From the NCBI GenBank assembly GCA_943912255.1, contig CALTTP010000009.1, positions 12,331-76,330 on the forward strand: a stretch of 64,000 nucleotides of DNA, read 5' to 3'. How positions within the stretch are numbered: position 1 is the stretch's first letter; the number at the start of each line of letters is the position of its first letter. The DNA is from an uncultured Peptoniphilaceae bacterium (GTDB taxonomy: Bacteria > Bacillota > Clostridia > Tissierellales > Peptoniphilaceae). A program made the translations under genes and the position numbers. This document shows, one piece after another, positions 7,796-17,125 of this stretch. A model generated the notes under the pieces. The model made no database searches. It was not told the DNA's origin and worked only from the letters and a program-made list of their open reading frames with translations.

Positions 7796-9160
7796 ATGAT
7801 TCATAAATATAAAATGCATGGAAGAAATATCGTACTAGATGTCAACGGAGGTGCTGTTCACCTTTTTGATGATATCTCCTATGATATTTTAGATTTTTAT
7901 AAAGAGAAACCCAAAGAGGAAATTATAGATATATTAAGTAATTACAATGCTAAAGACGTAATAGACTGTTATGATGAAATAGAAAATATGGAAAAAGAGG
8001 GACTACTATTTTCCTCAGATGACTATATAGACTTTGATGCCATAAGGAACAAGGAACCAGTTTTAAAGGCCCTTTGTCTCCATGTTGTTCACGACTGTAA
8101 CTTAAAATGCAAATACTGTTTTGCATCCCAGGGAGATTTTGGTGGACATAAAGCATATATGACAGAGGAAGTAGGTAAGAAAGCATTGAAATACCTAGTT
8201 GACAATTCCGGTTCTAGAAAAGCCTTAGAAGTTGACTTTTTTGGTGGAGAGCCACTGATGGACTTTCCTTTAGTAAAAAAACTCGTTTCGTACGGAAATG
8301 AAATCGCTAAGGAAAAGGGTAAGTATTTTAGATTTACCATAACCACCAACGGCGTTTTGTTAAACGATGAAATAATCGACTATATCAACGAGAACATGCA
8401 CAATGTTGTCTTGAGCTTAGATGGTCGTAAAGAGATTAACGATGAGATGAGACCTACATTAAACGACAAGGGTTCCTATGATTTAATCGTCCCTAAGTAT
8501 CAAAAACTCATATCCAAAAGGGGAAAGAAGTCCTACTATGTCCGTGGAACTTTCACTAAAAACAACTTAGACTTTTCTAAAGATTTAGAGCTTTTTAAAG
8601 ATTTAGGCTTTAACCTTTCCTCTGTGGAGCCCGTGGTGGATCCGGACAATAACCCCTATGCTATCACTAAGGAAGACCTACCTATAATTTTAAAAGAGTA
8701 TGAAGACTATGCAAAAGCCTATGCCCAGCTTCAAACAGATGGTGAAAACTTTAAGTTCTTTCACTTTATGATAGATTTAACCCAGGGACCTTGTATCATA
8801 AAGAGAGTTTCAGGATGTGGCGCTGGATGTGAATACCTGGCCATAACTCCAGAAGGGGACATCTACCCCTGCCATCAATTTGTGGGTAACGAGGACTTTA
8901 AAATGGGAAATATTCTAGAAGAAAATGTCACTTTACCTAAAAAGTTACAGGATGAGTTTGGCTCTGCCCATGTCTTTGAGAAGGAAGACTGCAAAGACTG
9001 TTGGAACAAGTTCTACTGTTCTGGAGGCTGCCACGCCAACGCCTACAACTTTAACGGAGATATAAAAAAACCTTATGAACTAGGCTGTGAAATGCAAAAA
9101 AAGAGAACAGAATGCGCTATTTATGTAGAAGTAGAAAAAAATGTTAAAGGGGAATGCTAA
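7796..9160 (+). CDS. scfB: Thioether cross-link-forming SCIFF peptide maturase (radical SAM/SPASM)
   Basis: 454 residues. The N-terminal ~80 residues match the peptide-binding RRE-like region of these maturases. The radical SAM motif CNLKCKYC puts the cluster cysteines at 101, 105 and 108. The C-terminal SPASM region has cysteines at 333, 341, 345, 359, 399, 402, 408, 412, 431 and 440 for two auxiliary clusters. It installs Cys-to-alpha-carbon type thioether links in the SCIFF peptide. AAGGAG precedes the ATG. Its stop overlaps the start of the decarboxylase gene. Confidence 0.95.
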   Translation: MIHKYKMHGRNIVLDVNGGAVHLFDDISYDILDFYKEKPKEEIIDILSNYNAKDVIDCYDEIENMEKEGLLFSSDDYIDFDAIRNKEPVLKALCLHVVHDCNLKCKYCFASQGDFGGHKAYMTEEVGKKALKYLVDNSGSRKALEVDFFGGEPLMDFPLVKKLVSYGNEIAKEKGKYFRFTITTNGVLLNDEIIDYINENMHNVVLSLDGRKEINDEMRPTLNDKGSYDLIVPKYQKLISKRGKKSYYVRGTFTKNNLDFSKDLELFKDLGFNLSSVEPVVDPDNNPYAITKEDLPIILKEYEDYAKAYAQLQTDGENFKFFHFMIDLTQGPCIIKRVSGCGAGCEYLAITPEGDIYPCHQFVGNEDFKMGNILEENVTLPKKLQDEFGSAHVFEKEDCKDCWNKFYCSGGCHANAYNFNGDIKKPYELGCEMQKKRTECAIYVEVEKNVKGEC

Positions 9161-10539
9161 TGACTAAACTTAATACACCTATTCTTACAGGGCTAATGGA
9201 GCTAAAGGAAATAGACAAAATTAGGTTTCATATGCCTGGACATAAGGGCAAGGCCCATGAACTTTACAAGCCAATAATGGAAAATATGCTAAAGATAGAT
9301 TTTACCGAAGTTAACGGTGCAGACAATCTATATAACACCAATGGAATTATAGAAGAATCTTTAAAACTCTTGGCAGAAGAAAGAGGTTCCAAAAAATCCT
9401 TCTTCTTGACAAATGGTACAACCGTTGGAATTTTAGCAGGGATTATGGGCTTGACAACCCCCGGAGAAAAGGTGCTAATGGCAAGAAATTGTCACAAATC
9501 GGTTTATAATGCCATAGAACTTAATAAGTTGACTCCAGTAATATTGGATCACGAAAAGACAGAAACAGGCCTTGAAATACCAATAAAACAAGAAAGGTTT
9601 GTGGAAAAACTCAAAGGGGACAAGGAGATTAAAATGGTTATTCTCTCTAGACCAAATTACTTTGGGCTATCAGAAAATATCGATGTTCTAGCTGAATATT
9701 GTAAGGAAAATAAGGTCTATCTATTTGTTGATGAAGCCCATGGCTCCCATTTAAAATACCATGACTCTTTAACAAAAGATGCAATGACATTAGGCGCAAG
9801 TCTTTCAGTAAACTCCTTTCATAAGACCCTTCCTTCCTTGACCCAAACATCGATAATAAACTTTAACCACCATATGGATGACAAGGAGATAGCAAGTGTA
9901 CTATCTATGATGGAAAAGTTACAGACTTCCTCACCATCCTATATCCTGATGATGGCACTGGAACTTAGTAGAGCCTATATGGAAGTTTACGGAAGATATA
10001 AAATGAAAGAACTAAAGGGATATATAGAAGATTTTTACAAGTCCATAAAAGACATAGACTTTATATCCTTTCCTAGTTTTAGAGAAGGTCTTGAGCAGGA
10101 TTTTTCTAGGGTTATACTAGAAACAAAGTTTCCTTCCATATATCTAAGAAAGCATCTGGAAGAAAAAGGGATATTTATAGAGATGATTACTAAAAATATT
10201 ATGGTATTAATCACCAGTCCTATGGATGAAAGAGAGGACTTCTTAGCTTTAGCAGAAGCTATTAAATCCTTTAATATGAAGGACTATGAAGTAGCAGATA
10301 GCGACTTTGAATCTGGAGAAATTTCCGACGAAAACACCGTGTCCTTAAGGCATTCTACAGGAAGGACTTTAAAAGAAAATATCATAATCTATCCCCCAGG
10401 AAATATCTACCTTAAAAAAGGCGACATCATCAAAGAAGATGACGTTTCCTACTTACTGGGATTAATTGAAAATGGAGTAAAGGTCTACACAGACTTTAAT
10501 AAAGATTTGAATAATCTATGTGTGGAATCTTTAGATTGA
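9160..10539 (+). CDS. Orn/Lys/Arg decarboxylase family PLP enzyme
   Basis: 459 residues of the fold-type I decarboxylase family that makes polyamine precursors or supports acid resistance. The early KIRFHMPGHKG motif, the DEAHGSH aspartate region and SFHKTLPSLTQ, holding the PLP lysine, are all visible. It is of the short Gram-positive (SpeA/YaaO) type and lacks the N-terminal wing domain. The start at 9160 is chosen over ATG 9154 because AAAGGGG is seven bases away and it forms a TAATG overlap with scfB. Substrate cannot be assigned from sequence. Confidence 0.9.
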   Translation: MTKLNTPILTGLMELKEIDKIRFHMPGHKGKAHELYKPIMENMLKIDFTEVNGADNLYNTNGIIEESLKLLAEERGSKKSFFLTNGTTVGILAGIMGLTTPGEKVLMARNCHKSVYNAIELNKLTPVILDHEKTETGLEIPIKQERFVEKLKGDKEIKMVILSRPNYFGLSENIDVLAEYCKENKVYLFVDEAHGSHLKYHDSLTKDAMTLGASLSVNSFHKTLPSLTQTSIINFNHHMDDKEIASVLSMMEKLQTSSPSYILMMALELSRAYMEVYGRYKMKELKGYIEDFYKSIKDIDFISFPSFREGLEQDFSRVILETKFPSIYLRKHLEEKGIFIEMITKNIMVLITSPMDEREDFLALAEAIKSFNMKDYEVADSDFESGEISDENTVSLRHSTGRTLKENIIIYPPGNIYLKKGDIIKEDDVSYLLGLIENGVKVYTDFNKDLNNLCVESLD

Positions 10540-10567
10540 TCAACACCTCTTCCCCAACCCCATCCTA

Positions 10568-10609
10568 TTGACAAGGGAATTATATTGCTGTATTATTAAA
10601 TTAACACAG
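10568..10609 (+). promoter_or_regulatory. Consensus promoter with overlapping palindrome (likely YtrA-type operator)
   Basis: TTGACA (10568-10573), 17 bp spacer, TATTAT (10591-10596). An imperfect inverted repeat at 10588-10609, with outer arms CTGT and ACAG (8 of 11 positions matching), overlaps the -10 and start region. That is where an autoregulatory GntR-YtrA repressor would bind. Confidence 0.65.
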
Positions 10610-10624
10610 TATGGAGGTGTAAGT

Positions 10625-11002
10625 GTGAATTTCAATGATTTTCAACCGATTTATCTTCAGATAATGGACTATTTTAAGTACAAGATAATCCGAGGTGAAC
10701 TTCAGTCCAATGAAAAAGTTCCTTCAGTAAGAGACGTTTCCTCTCAATTAAAAGTAAATCCTAATACTGTTCAAAGAAGTTTTCAAGAGTTAAACAAGGA
10801 GGGCATCATCTTTTCACAAAGAGGCCTTGGGAACTTTGTAACAACCGATGAAAAAGTATTAAAAAACTTGAAGGTTTCAAAAGGTAAAGAGATAATTTCA
10901 AATTTTTATAACGAAATAAATAGTCTTGGCCTAACTGAGGAAGAATGCTTCCAACTATTACAAGAGGAGTGGAAAAGACATGAGCAATCTAATAGAGATT
11001 AG
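10625..11002 (+). CDS. GntR family regulator, YtrA subfamily
   Basis: 125-residue DNA-binding protein starting at GTG 10625, six bases after GGAGG; an upstream in-frame extension lacks homology and covers the promoter. The winged helix (IYLQIMDYFKYKIIRGEL, VPSVRDVSSQLKVNPNTVQRSFQELNKEG) is followed only by a short helical tail, as in YtrA. These regulators control the ABC transporter genes beside them. The 3' end overlaps the ATPase gene by 23 bp, so the three genes form one operon. Confidence 0.9.
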   Translation: MNFNDFQPIYLQIMDYFKYKIIRGELQSNEKVPSVRDVSSQLKVNPNTVQRSFQELNKEGIIFSQRGLGNFVTTDEKVLKNLKVSKGKEIISNFYNEINSLGLTEEECFQLLQEEWKRHEQSNRD

Positions 11003-11696
11003 AGACTTAAGCAAAAAATACGGCAAAAATTATGCCTTAAAAAATATCAATCTGTCCTTAGATTCAGGAAAAGTAGTAGGTTTACTTGGTCCCAACGGTT
11101 CAGGTAAAACCACACTTATAAAAATAATAACCGGATTGATAAGGACCTATACAGGAGAGATTTTACTAGACGATTTTAAACCGGGAAAGGTTACAAAATC
11201 TTTTGTATCCTACCTTCCAGACAAAGATATACTTTATAGTTTTAATAAAATATCCGACTGTATAGCCTATTACAATGACTTTTATAAAGACTTTGACAAA
11301 AAAAAAGTAAATAGACTTCTAAAAAACTTGGGGCTAGATCCAAGCACGAAAATCATATCACTATCAAAGGGAATGTCAGAAAAACTTCATCTGGCAATGG
11401 TTCTAGCTAGAAAAGCTAAAATCTACGTTCTAGACGAGCCAATTGCAGGAGTTGACCCAGTGGCAAGAGATGAGATTTTAAACACTATAATCGACAATAT
11501 AGCACCAAATAGTACTATGATCATATCGACTCATCTTGTGAAGGATATTGAAAATATCTTTGAAGATGTTATCTTTATAAAAGAAGGCGAGATAGCCTTA
11601 GTTGATACTACAGAAAACATTAGAACCAATCACAGTGCTTCAATAGAAGAAATGTATAAGAAAGTATTTGGAGGGTTACAATGGGAAAATTATTAA
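10980..11696 (+). CDS. ABC transporter ATP-binding protein (YtrB/EcsA-like)
   Basis: 238-residue nucleotide-binding subunit. Walker A GPNGSGKTT at residues 37-45, a signature segment read as LSKGMSEKLHLAM rather than LSGGQ, and Walker B IYVLDEP. The altered signature is common in the YtrB-type transporters linked to GntR regulators. It overlaps both neighbours. Substrate unknown; homologous systems respond to cell-wall antibiotics or handle small exported molecules. Confidence 0.9.
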   Translation: MSNLIEIRDLSKKYGKNYALKNINLSLDSGKVVGLLGPNGSGKTTLIKIITGLIRTYTGEILLDDFKPGKVTKSFVSYLPDKDILYSFNKISDCIAYYNDFYKDFDKKKVNRLLKNLGLDPSTKIISLSKGMSEKLHLAMVLARKAKIYVLDEPIAGVDPVARDEILNTIIDNIAPNSTMIISTHLVKDIENIFEDVIFIKEGEIALVDTTENIRTNHSASIEEMYKKVFGGLQWENY

Positions 11697-12526
11697 AATA
11701 CGAATTCAAAAAATCGACAATTTATTTTATAAACCTTATACTTGGAGGAATTGCAGCAGCTGTCCTATTTTTTCTAGGAATTAAAACCCTTACTGGAGAC
11801 GAAATTACACCTACAAACACTCCAGCTGAATATCCTGGAATAGTCTTTCCTGTGACCATTCTTTTAACAACTATAATAATTGTAGGTATAGTCATAGCAT
11901 TTATATTTTACGTAGTAAGAAACTATAAAAACGACTTATATAGAGAATCTTCCCTCTTGAAGTTCACTTTGCCCATAGATGGGAAGGACTTCTTAAACTC
12001 TAAGCTTATCAATATAATCCTTTGGACCATAATAATAGATATTAGTATCTTTGTTGGAGCATTTTTTATTTCAAAGCTCCTAGTACCAAATATTAATAGA
12101 GATTTTATCAATGGCCTAAAAGCTGGATTAGATATGGCGGATATAAATATAAGTCATGTTATCATTATTGCCATAATATCATGGCTACAGTCTATCTTTT
12201 CATTGATAATGCTATACTTTTCTATCACTCTTGCTAAAACAATTTTTAAAAACTCAAAATCTGGTATTATTTGGTTTTTAGTTTACCTTGTTACAGCTTC
12301 GATTTTAGCAATAACAAACTATTATATAAATATCTTTGTACCTTATAGATTAGAGTTTTTCAATAGAATACAGTTGGTGAATAAATCAGTTGAAACATTA
12401 TCAAAAGGACCATTGCCAGAGACATTACTCTCCTTTAATCTAGCATCTGCTGGACTTTATATAGTCTTTGCACTGATCTTCTACTTTACTACAATTTACA
12501 TGTTAAACAATAAGACAGACTTTTAG
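11681..12526 (+). CDS. ABC transporter permease (ABC-2 like)
   Basis: 281 residues with about six membrane segments: the first at about 15-35, then 60-85, 105-130, 160-190, 205-220 and 255-275. Start ATG 11681 overlaps the ATPase gene by 16 bp. It is the membrane partner of the preceding ATPase. A long hydrophilic stretch between residues 35 and 55 is probably extracellular. The family cannot be named more exactly. Confidence 0.85.
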   Translation: MGKLLKYEFKKSTIYFINLILGGIAAAVLFFLGIKTLTGDEITPTNTPAEYPGIVFPVTILLTTIIIVGIVIAFIFYVVRNYKNDLYRESSLLKFTLPIDGKDFLNSKLINIILWTIIIDISIFVGAFFISKLLVPNINRDFINGLKAGLDMADINISHVIIIAIISWLQSIFSLIMLYFSITLAKTIFKNSKSGIIWFLVYLVTASILAITNYYINIFVPYRLEFFNRIQLVNKSVETLSKGPLPETLLSFNLASAGLYIVFALIFYFTTIYMLNNKTDF

Positions 12527-12536
12527 GCAACCAATA

Positions 12537-12575
12537 CTGTTGGAGTATGAAATTCCTCATACTCCAGCAGTTTTT
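12537..12575 (+). terminator. Terminator of the gntR-ABC operon
   Basis: TTGGAGTATGA and TCATACTCCAG arms around AATTCC, then TTTTT. Confidence 0.85.
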
Positions 12576-12582
12576 AATTGCA

Positions 12583-12614
12583 AAAAATAAGAGATGGCAT
12601 ATACCACCTCTTAT
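12583..12614 (-). terminator. Terminator of the minus-strand lipoprotein gene
   Basis: On the minus strand AAGAGGTGG and CCATCTCTT arms around TATATG, followed by ATTTTTT. Confidence 0.75.
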
Positions 12615-12627
12615 CAAATATCATAAC

Positions 12628-13242
12628 CTATTTCTCATTTAAAAAGTTCATCGCCTTTTCATATAGTTGATGAGACTCCTCAGTACCAGGCTTAACTCCA
12701 AACACCTCATCAAAAGTCAAACCTACCTCTTGTAAAATCTTGGAATATAAAGATTTTAATTCTTTATACATAGAGTCATCCTCTTTAAAAGAATAGAAAT
12801 GCCTCTCTCCTTCTCCATATATATTCCCTCTCAGCCTTACAAAAGCACCGCCCTCATCATGAAATAGCATTGAAAATTCAACATCATCGGGACTTTTACC
12901 AGATCTAAGAGCAATCGGAAGAAGAAGCTTCAACTCATTAGACTCTTTTTGACTTTTTAACTTGTCTACAATATCATTGACTTCCTTTTTCAATTCCTCA
13001 CTATTACTTGTAAAAACAAGCTGCTTAGACTCTTTACTTTCGATATCGTAAAGACCGACTTCAATAGGAAGATCAGTAATCTTAAGCATTTCAAACCCAA
13101 CTTCATTGGCGTTGTCAATACTTTCTGAAGCATTGGTTTGTGGAATATCCGTTGTGTCGCTATTCTCTTTTCGATTACAGGAAACGACCACTAGAACCAA
13201 ACTTATTAATAGACTTATTCCTATAAATTTTTTAATATGCAT
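12628..13242 (-). CDS. Lipoprotein of unknown function
   Basis: 204 residues with a lipoprotein signal peptide: MHIKK, a hydrophobic core, and the lipobox VVSC with the modified cysteine at about residue 22. The mature part is acidic with no motif I recognise. The GAGGAGATT ribosome site lies inside the last codons of the upstream frameshifted peptidase gene, which it overlaps by 11 bp, so the two were one operon. A role with that secreted protein, for example as an inhibitor or partner, is speculation. Confidence 0.75.
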   Translation of the reverse strand: MHIKKFIGISLLISLVLVVVSCNRKENSDTTDIPQTNASESIDNANEVGFEMLKITDLPIEVGLYDIESKESKQLVFTSNSEELKKEVNDIVDKLKSQKESNELKLLLPIALRSGKSPDDVEFSMLFHDEGGAFVRLRGNIYGEGERHFYSFKEDDSMYKELKSLYSKILQEVGLTFDEVFGVKPGTEESHQLYEKAMNFLNEK

Positions 13243-14289
13243 AATCTCCTCTAAAATTCAAATGAGAAACATCTTCTCCTTTAGCTGAAGCAATACTCTT
13301 TGCTTTTAAAACATTCTTATAAAGGGCATCCCTTGGATGTGCAACACTTTGATTTCTCAACTCTGTAACAAAAACATGACTTGCACTAACATATACGGAT
13401 TTTCTCCATCCTAAAAGGACTTTTCCTTTACTTGAACTCCAAATATTAAAAGCCGATGCCCATGCATTTCCTTTTTCTGATTCACACATATCCATAAATA
13501 CAAATTTCCACCTTGAATTAGTTTTACATTCTGAAGAATATACTCTAACTTTAGAATTTCCACCAGATTGGTCCTTGCTTGTTAAAAGCATAGCATTCTC
13601 ACTACCATGTCCACTGAAAGAAAAACCTCTCTGATTTTGATTAGTGTTAATATTGTATAAAATAGAGTTCTTATTGTAAGTTCCATCAGCCGAAACTCCA
13701 ACCTGTCCCCCTGGTAAACCTTTTATTCCCATAACCTCAGCTATGCTTTTTGCGTTTTCCAATTATACATATTCTTTTGCCTATCATAAAAAGATGTGGA
13801 ATTTTTATAACTATTTATGTCAATTACTTTGTAGTTGTTGTAATCCAAATTAATTTTTGTACCATCAGAGAATTCAACTTCATAACTCAAAAACAGATTA
13901 TCATCAAATATCTTAGATATCAGATCTCTATTTTCTTCTATTACAGGATTGTTGATTTCTTTTACTTTTAAGTAAATATCGCTTATTGTTGCATTGCTAT
14001 GATATTCTCTGCTTATAAAGTCTTTTGCTACCGTAATGGCTTTTTCTTTATCAACTTTCAGACCCGTATCGTCTATATTTAACTTTTTATTGTTAATTAA
14101 ATAAACTAATTTGTAGTTGTCTTTACCTAGTGTAAGATATATAGAATCAAAGGGATTATCAATTTTTAATCCATCATATTCTCTATCTTTTCTCTCTAAC
14201 TTTACATCAATAAAATTATCTAGGGACTCCATTATTTCCGTTATTTCATATTTTTCTAAGTCGTTAATAAGATCTCCTAAGCCTGACAC
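13232..14289 (-). pseudogene. Frameshifted secreted clan-CD-like cysteine peptidase (central and C-terminal parts)
   Basis: Two reading frames that together look like one protein. The first (14289 down to 13741, GTG start) encodes 182 residues of unrecognised domain and ends in MYNWKTQKA. The second (13762 down to 13232) carries FSFSGHGSENAML and, about 40 residues later, VFMDMCESEKGNAWASAF. This His-Gly and Asp-X-Cys pairing is the layout of clan CD peptidases (caspase, gingipain, CHAT types). A TAA lies just upstream in the second frame, so the shift (-1) must fall within about 20 bp, at the A4 or A5 runs around 13746-13757. The frame upstream of 14289 is also open back to about 14357, joining the next fragment. 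Confidence 0.6.
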
Positions 14290-14357
14290 ATATTTTTTTA
14301 TTCTTTCTTCATCAATACTTTCACTAGAAGCTGTAGATTTTAATTTTCTTTCCTGAA

Positions 14358-14660
14358 CTAATAATAATCAATATAGTCGTCTAAACCATCAAAATATGAA
14401 AGCTCACCATTGCAAATTGCATATTCATTTTGACCAGATTCAGTAACTGTTGCTTCATCAGGAACATTATTTAATTTTGAGAACTCTTCCTTTTCTTTTC
14501 CCTTTAACTCAATTTGTTTTTCATTAACATCGATAAGCCCTTGAGATTTTAACTCATTTGTTATGTCCTCATTATTTGAATATTTTGCATAACTTTGGTT
14601 AGTAAGTTGTGTTGCAAAAAACGCAAACATTATCAATATTAATACTACATATTTTTTCAT
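14358..14660 (-). CDS. Secreted protein fragment, probable N-terminus of the adjacent frameshifted peptidase
   Basis: 100 residues with a clear Sec signal peptide (MKKYVVLILIMFAFFATQ, cleavage probably after QSYA) and an acidic mature part. AGGAGG lies five to eight bases before the ATG. It stops at TAG inside a TTATTATTAG stretch; the -1 frame from that point is open and runs straight into the 14289 fragment. I infer that 14660-13232 was one secreted peptidase of about 475 residues with two frameshifts. A genuine short secreted protein remains possible. Confidence 0.55.
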   Translation of the reverse strand: MKKYVVLILIMFAFFATQLTNQSYAKYSNNEDITNELKSQGLIDVNEKQIELKGKEKEEFSKLNNVPDEATVTESGQNEYAICNGELSYFDGLDDYIDYY

Positions 14661-14873
14661 TTTATCCTCCTTAGATTTTTAATATTTTCTGTGTCAAGCA
14701 ATTATCTAACCATTTTTATTATATCAGAACCACAGATTAAAAACATAAAAATTACCCACATTTTTCTTCTAATTTCTAACACTTTTCAATAAATTAACTA
14801 ATTCTTTAGAAAACCTTTCCTTGTGACGAAGATTATTATACCTAAGATATCAAATTAAGCCAGGGAAATATGT

Positions 14874-14879
14874 TATAAT
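14874..14879 (+). promoter_or_regulatory. Extended -10 promoter of the glycosyltransferase/epimerase pair
   Basis: TGTTATAAT (TGN-TATAAT) 19 bp upstream of the ATG at 14898; no good -35. The rest of 14661-14897 holds only AT-rich spacer and the divergent start region of the secreted protein. Confidence 0.5.
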
Positions 14880-14897
14880 ATCCAAGAAAGGAGAGTT

Positions 14898-15986
14898 ATG
14901 AATAATATTATTTTCCATGTCCCATACTTTGTGGACGAAAACAGACTTTCCGGTTCTTCTATAAGACCTATGAAACTCCTTCAAGGATTTAAAGACATCG
15001 GCTACAATGTGGATGTGGTCATGGGTTATGGATCGACCAGAAAAGAATCTATTGCAAAAATAAAACAAAAGATTGAACAGGGCACAAGTTACGACTTTTG
15101 TTATAGCGAGAGTTCAACCATGCCTACCCTACTTACAGAAAAAAATCACTTACCAAGCTATCCTTTTTTAGACTTTGATTTTTTTAAATTTCTAAAATCC
15201 AAGGGTGTAAAGATTGGACTTTTTTACAGAGATATATATTGGCTATTTGAAGAATATAAGAAAAGTGTATCTCATTCTAAAAGACTTATATCAACCTTCT
15301 TTTATAAATATGATTTAAAGAAGTATGAGGAATTAGTAGATATAATCTACCTTCCAAGTCTTAAAATGAAAAGATACATTCCTATAAATCAAAATTTACA
15401 ATTTTACGAACTTCCACCAGGAATTGACGAGAGGGGCGATTATACAAAAGAACCTTCAGCAGACATGAAATTTTTCTATGTTGGAGGTTTAGGAGACTTA
15501 TACCAATTAGATGAGTTTTTAAAAGCAGTAAACTCCCTTGAATTTGCATATCTTACAATATGCACTAGGAAGGACGAATGGGAAAGTTTAAAAGATCGCT
15601 ATAGTCCCTATCTAAATGATCGAATAAATATTATTCACGAAGACCCTAAAGGTTACGAACCCTTTTTAAAAGAAGCCGATATAGGAGTTCTATTTGTAAA
15701 ACCTGTGGAGTACCGCGATTTTGCAGTTCCTGTTAAGTTATTTGAGTATATCAAATATTCAAAACCAATATTAACTGTAGAAAAAACTGCCGTTGGAGAT
15801 TTCGTGGAGAAACACAATATAGGTTGGTCGCTACCCTATTCTTCCTATGAATTGAAGTTACTACTTAATCGGCTATATGAAAACAGGACAGAAATTGATG
15901 AAAAGAAAAAAAACACACAGGAGATTATCCATAAGCACACCTGGAAGGCTAGAGCTTTAAAGGTTAAGGAGGATTTAACTAAATAA
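14898..15986 (+). CDS. Glycosyltransferase, GT4-like
   Basis: 362 residues with a GT-B layout. The N-terminal half has the substrate-side motif LSGSSIRPMKLLQGF. The C-terminal half reads FFYVGGLGDLYQLDEFLKAV, then ADIGVLFVKP and VPVKLFEYIKYSKPILTVE, the usual nucleotide-sugar-binding EX7E-like region near residues 280-300. It ends one base before the 2-epimerase gene, so it probably adds a hexose or hexosamine to a surface glycan. Acceptor unknown. Confidence 0.85.
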   Translation: MNNIIFHVPYFVDENRLSGSSIRPMKLLQGFKDIGYNVDVVMGYGSTRKESIAKIKQKIEQGTSYDFCYSESSTMPTLLTEKNHLPSYPFLDFDFFKFLKSKGVKIGLFYRDIYWLFEEYKKSVSHSKRLISTFFYKYDLKKYEELVDIIYLPSLKMKRYIPINQNLQFYELPPGIDERGDYTKEPSADMKFFYVGGLGDLYQLDEFLKAVNSLEFAYLTICTRKDEWESLKDRYSPYLNDRINIIHEDPKGYEPFLKEADIGVLFVKPVEYRDFAVPVKLFEYIKYSKPILTVEKTAVGDFVEKHNIGWSLPYSSYELKLLLNRLYENRTEIDEKKKNTQEIIHKHTWKARALKVKEDLTK

Positions 15987-15987
15987 T

Positions 15988-17058
15988 ATGAAGATATTAT
16001 CTATTATTGGAGCAAGACCTCAGTTTGTAAAAGAGGCAATCCTACAACATGAAATAAATAAATATGAAGACATAGAAGAAATTGTGGTCCATACTGGACA
16101 GCATTATGATGAAAATATGTCCGGGGTGTTCTTTGATGTACTTAAAATGAAAAAACCGGACTACAATCTTGGAATAAACGGAATGACCCATGGTGAAATG
16201 ACTGGAACTATGATTATTGAAATAGAGAAGATTTTAATAAAGGAAAAACCAGACTTTCTTATACTCTACGGAGACACCAACTCCACCTTGGCAGGGGCAA
16301 TTGCGGCTTCAAAGCTGGGAATAAAAGTTTGCCACGTTGAAGCAGGCCTTAGGCAGGAACCAAAGACCATGCCAGAAGAGATAAATAGGGTATTGACAGA
16401 CAGGATTTCAAATTATCTCTTTGTCCCAAGCCAATACGGTCTGGATAATTTGAAAAGGGAAAATATCACTGACAATGTCCACTTCACTGGCGATGTAATG
16501 TATGATATTTTCTTAAAAATGAAACCTAATTTTGACGACAGCCTAATGTCCAAATTAGGACTAGAAGAAGATAAATTCATTCTAATGACATTACACCGAG
16601 ACTTTAATGTGGACAAAAAGGAAACCCTAGAAGAAATATTAAGGCAAGTAGATAGAGTTTCAAGGGAAATGCCTGTGGTTTTCCCAATACACCCTAGAAC
16701 TAGGGCAAGGGTAAAAAGCTTTGGTTTAGAGGGATTATTGGACGATATTAAAGTTCTTGACCCCATCGACTACCTTAAGTTAATGGGACTTACCCTACAC
16801 TGCAAAAAAGTCCTTACCGATAGTGGCGGATTCCAAAAAGAGTCCTACTTCGCCGGCAAAAGTGCCGTTGTCGTAATGGAAGACACTTCCTGGAGAGAAC
16901 TTACCGACAAGAAAATCAATCTATTGTCCTCTCCCGAAAAAATATATGACAATGTGATGAAAGATACGTCAAAGGAATTTGAGAAAAACATCTACGGCAG
17001 TGGCGATGCTGCAAAGAAAATAGTTGAAATTTTACATGATAGTTTCACCCATAAGTAA
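15988..17058 (+). CDS. wecB: UDP-N-acetylglucosamine 2-epimerase (non-hydrolysing)
   Basis: Interconverts UDP-GlcNAc and UDP-ManNAc. 356 residues, full length. Diagnostic segments: SIIGARPQFVK at the N-terminus, VVHTGQHYDENMSG, LYGDTNSTLAGA, KVCHVEAGLR, MPEEINRVLTDRIS and the C-terminal TDSGGFQKE. UDP-ManNAc supplies capsule, teichoic-acid linkage units or other surface glycans, consistent with the adjacent glycosyltransferase. The mnaA name is equally apt. Confidence 0.94.
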   Translation: MKILSIIGARPQFVKEAILQHEINKYEDIEEIVVHTGQHYDENMSGVFFDVLKMKKPDYNLGINGMTHGEMTGTMIIEIEKILIKEKPDFLILYGDTNSTLAGAIAASKLGIKVCHVEAGLRQEPKTMPEEINRVLTDRISNYLFVPSQYGLDNLKRENITDNVHFTGDVMYDIFLKMKPNFDDSLMSKLGLEEDKFILMTLHRDFNVDKKETLEEILRQVDRVSREMPVVFPIHPRTRARVKSFGLEGLLDDIKVLDPIDYLKLMGLTLHCKKVLTDSGGFQKESYFAGKSAVVVMEDTSWRELTDKKINLLSSPEKIYDNVMKDTSKEFEKNIYGSGDAAKKIVEILHDSFTHK

Positions 17059-17076
17059 CACCTTGTTTTTATAAAA

Positions 17077-17125
17077 AACGGGAACTTCTTAAACATAAAA
17101 GTTTTGAAGTTCCCGTTTATATTTT
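17077..17125. terminator. Bidirectional terminator between convergent genes
   Basis: 13-bp arms AAACGGGAACTTC (17077-17089) and GAAGTTCCCGTTT (17106-17118), with A-run on one side and T-rich sequence on the other, shared by wecB and the minus-strand gene at 17124. Confidence 0.8.

Noticed and set aside
13741..13762. Canonical -1 ribosomal slippery heptamer at the peptidase frame change
   Set aside because: The local sequence GAAAACGCAAAAAG does not give an X-XXY-YYZ heptamer in the zero frame; a plain indel is simpler.
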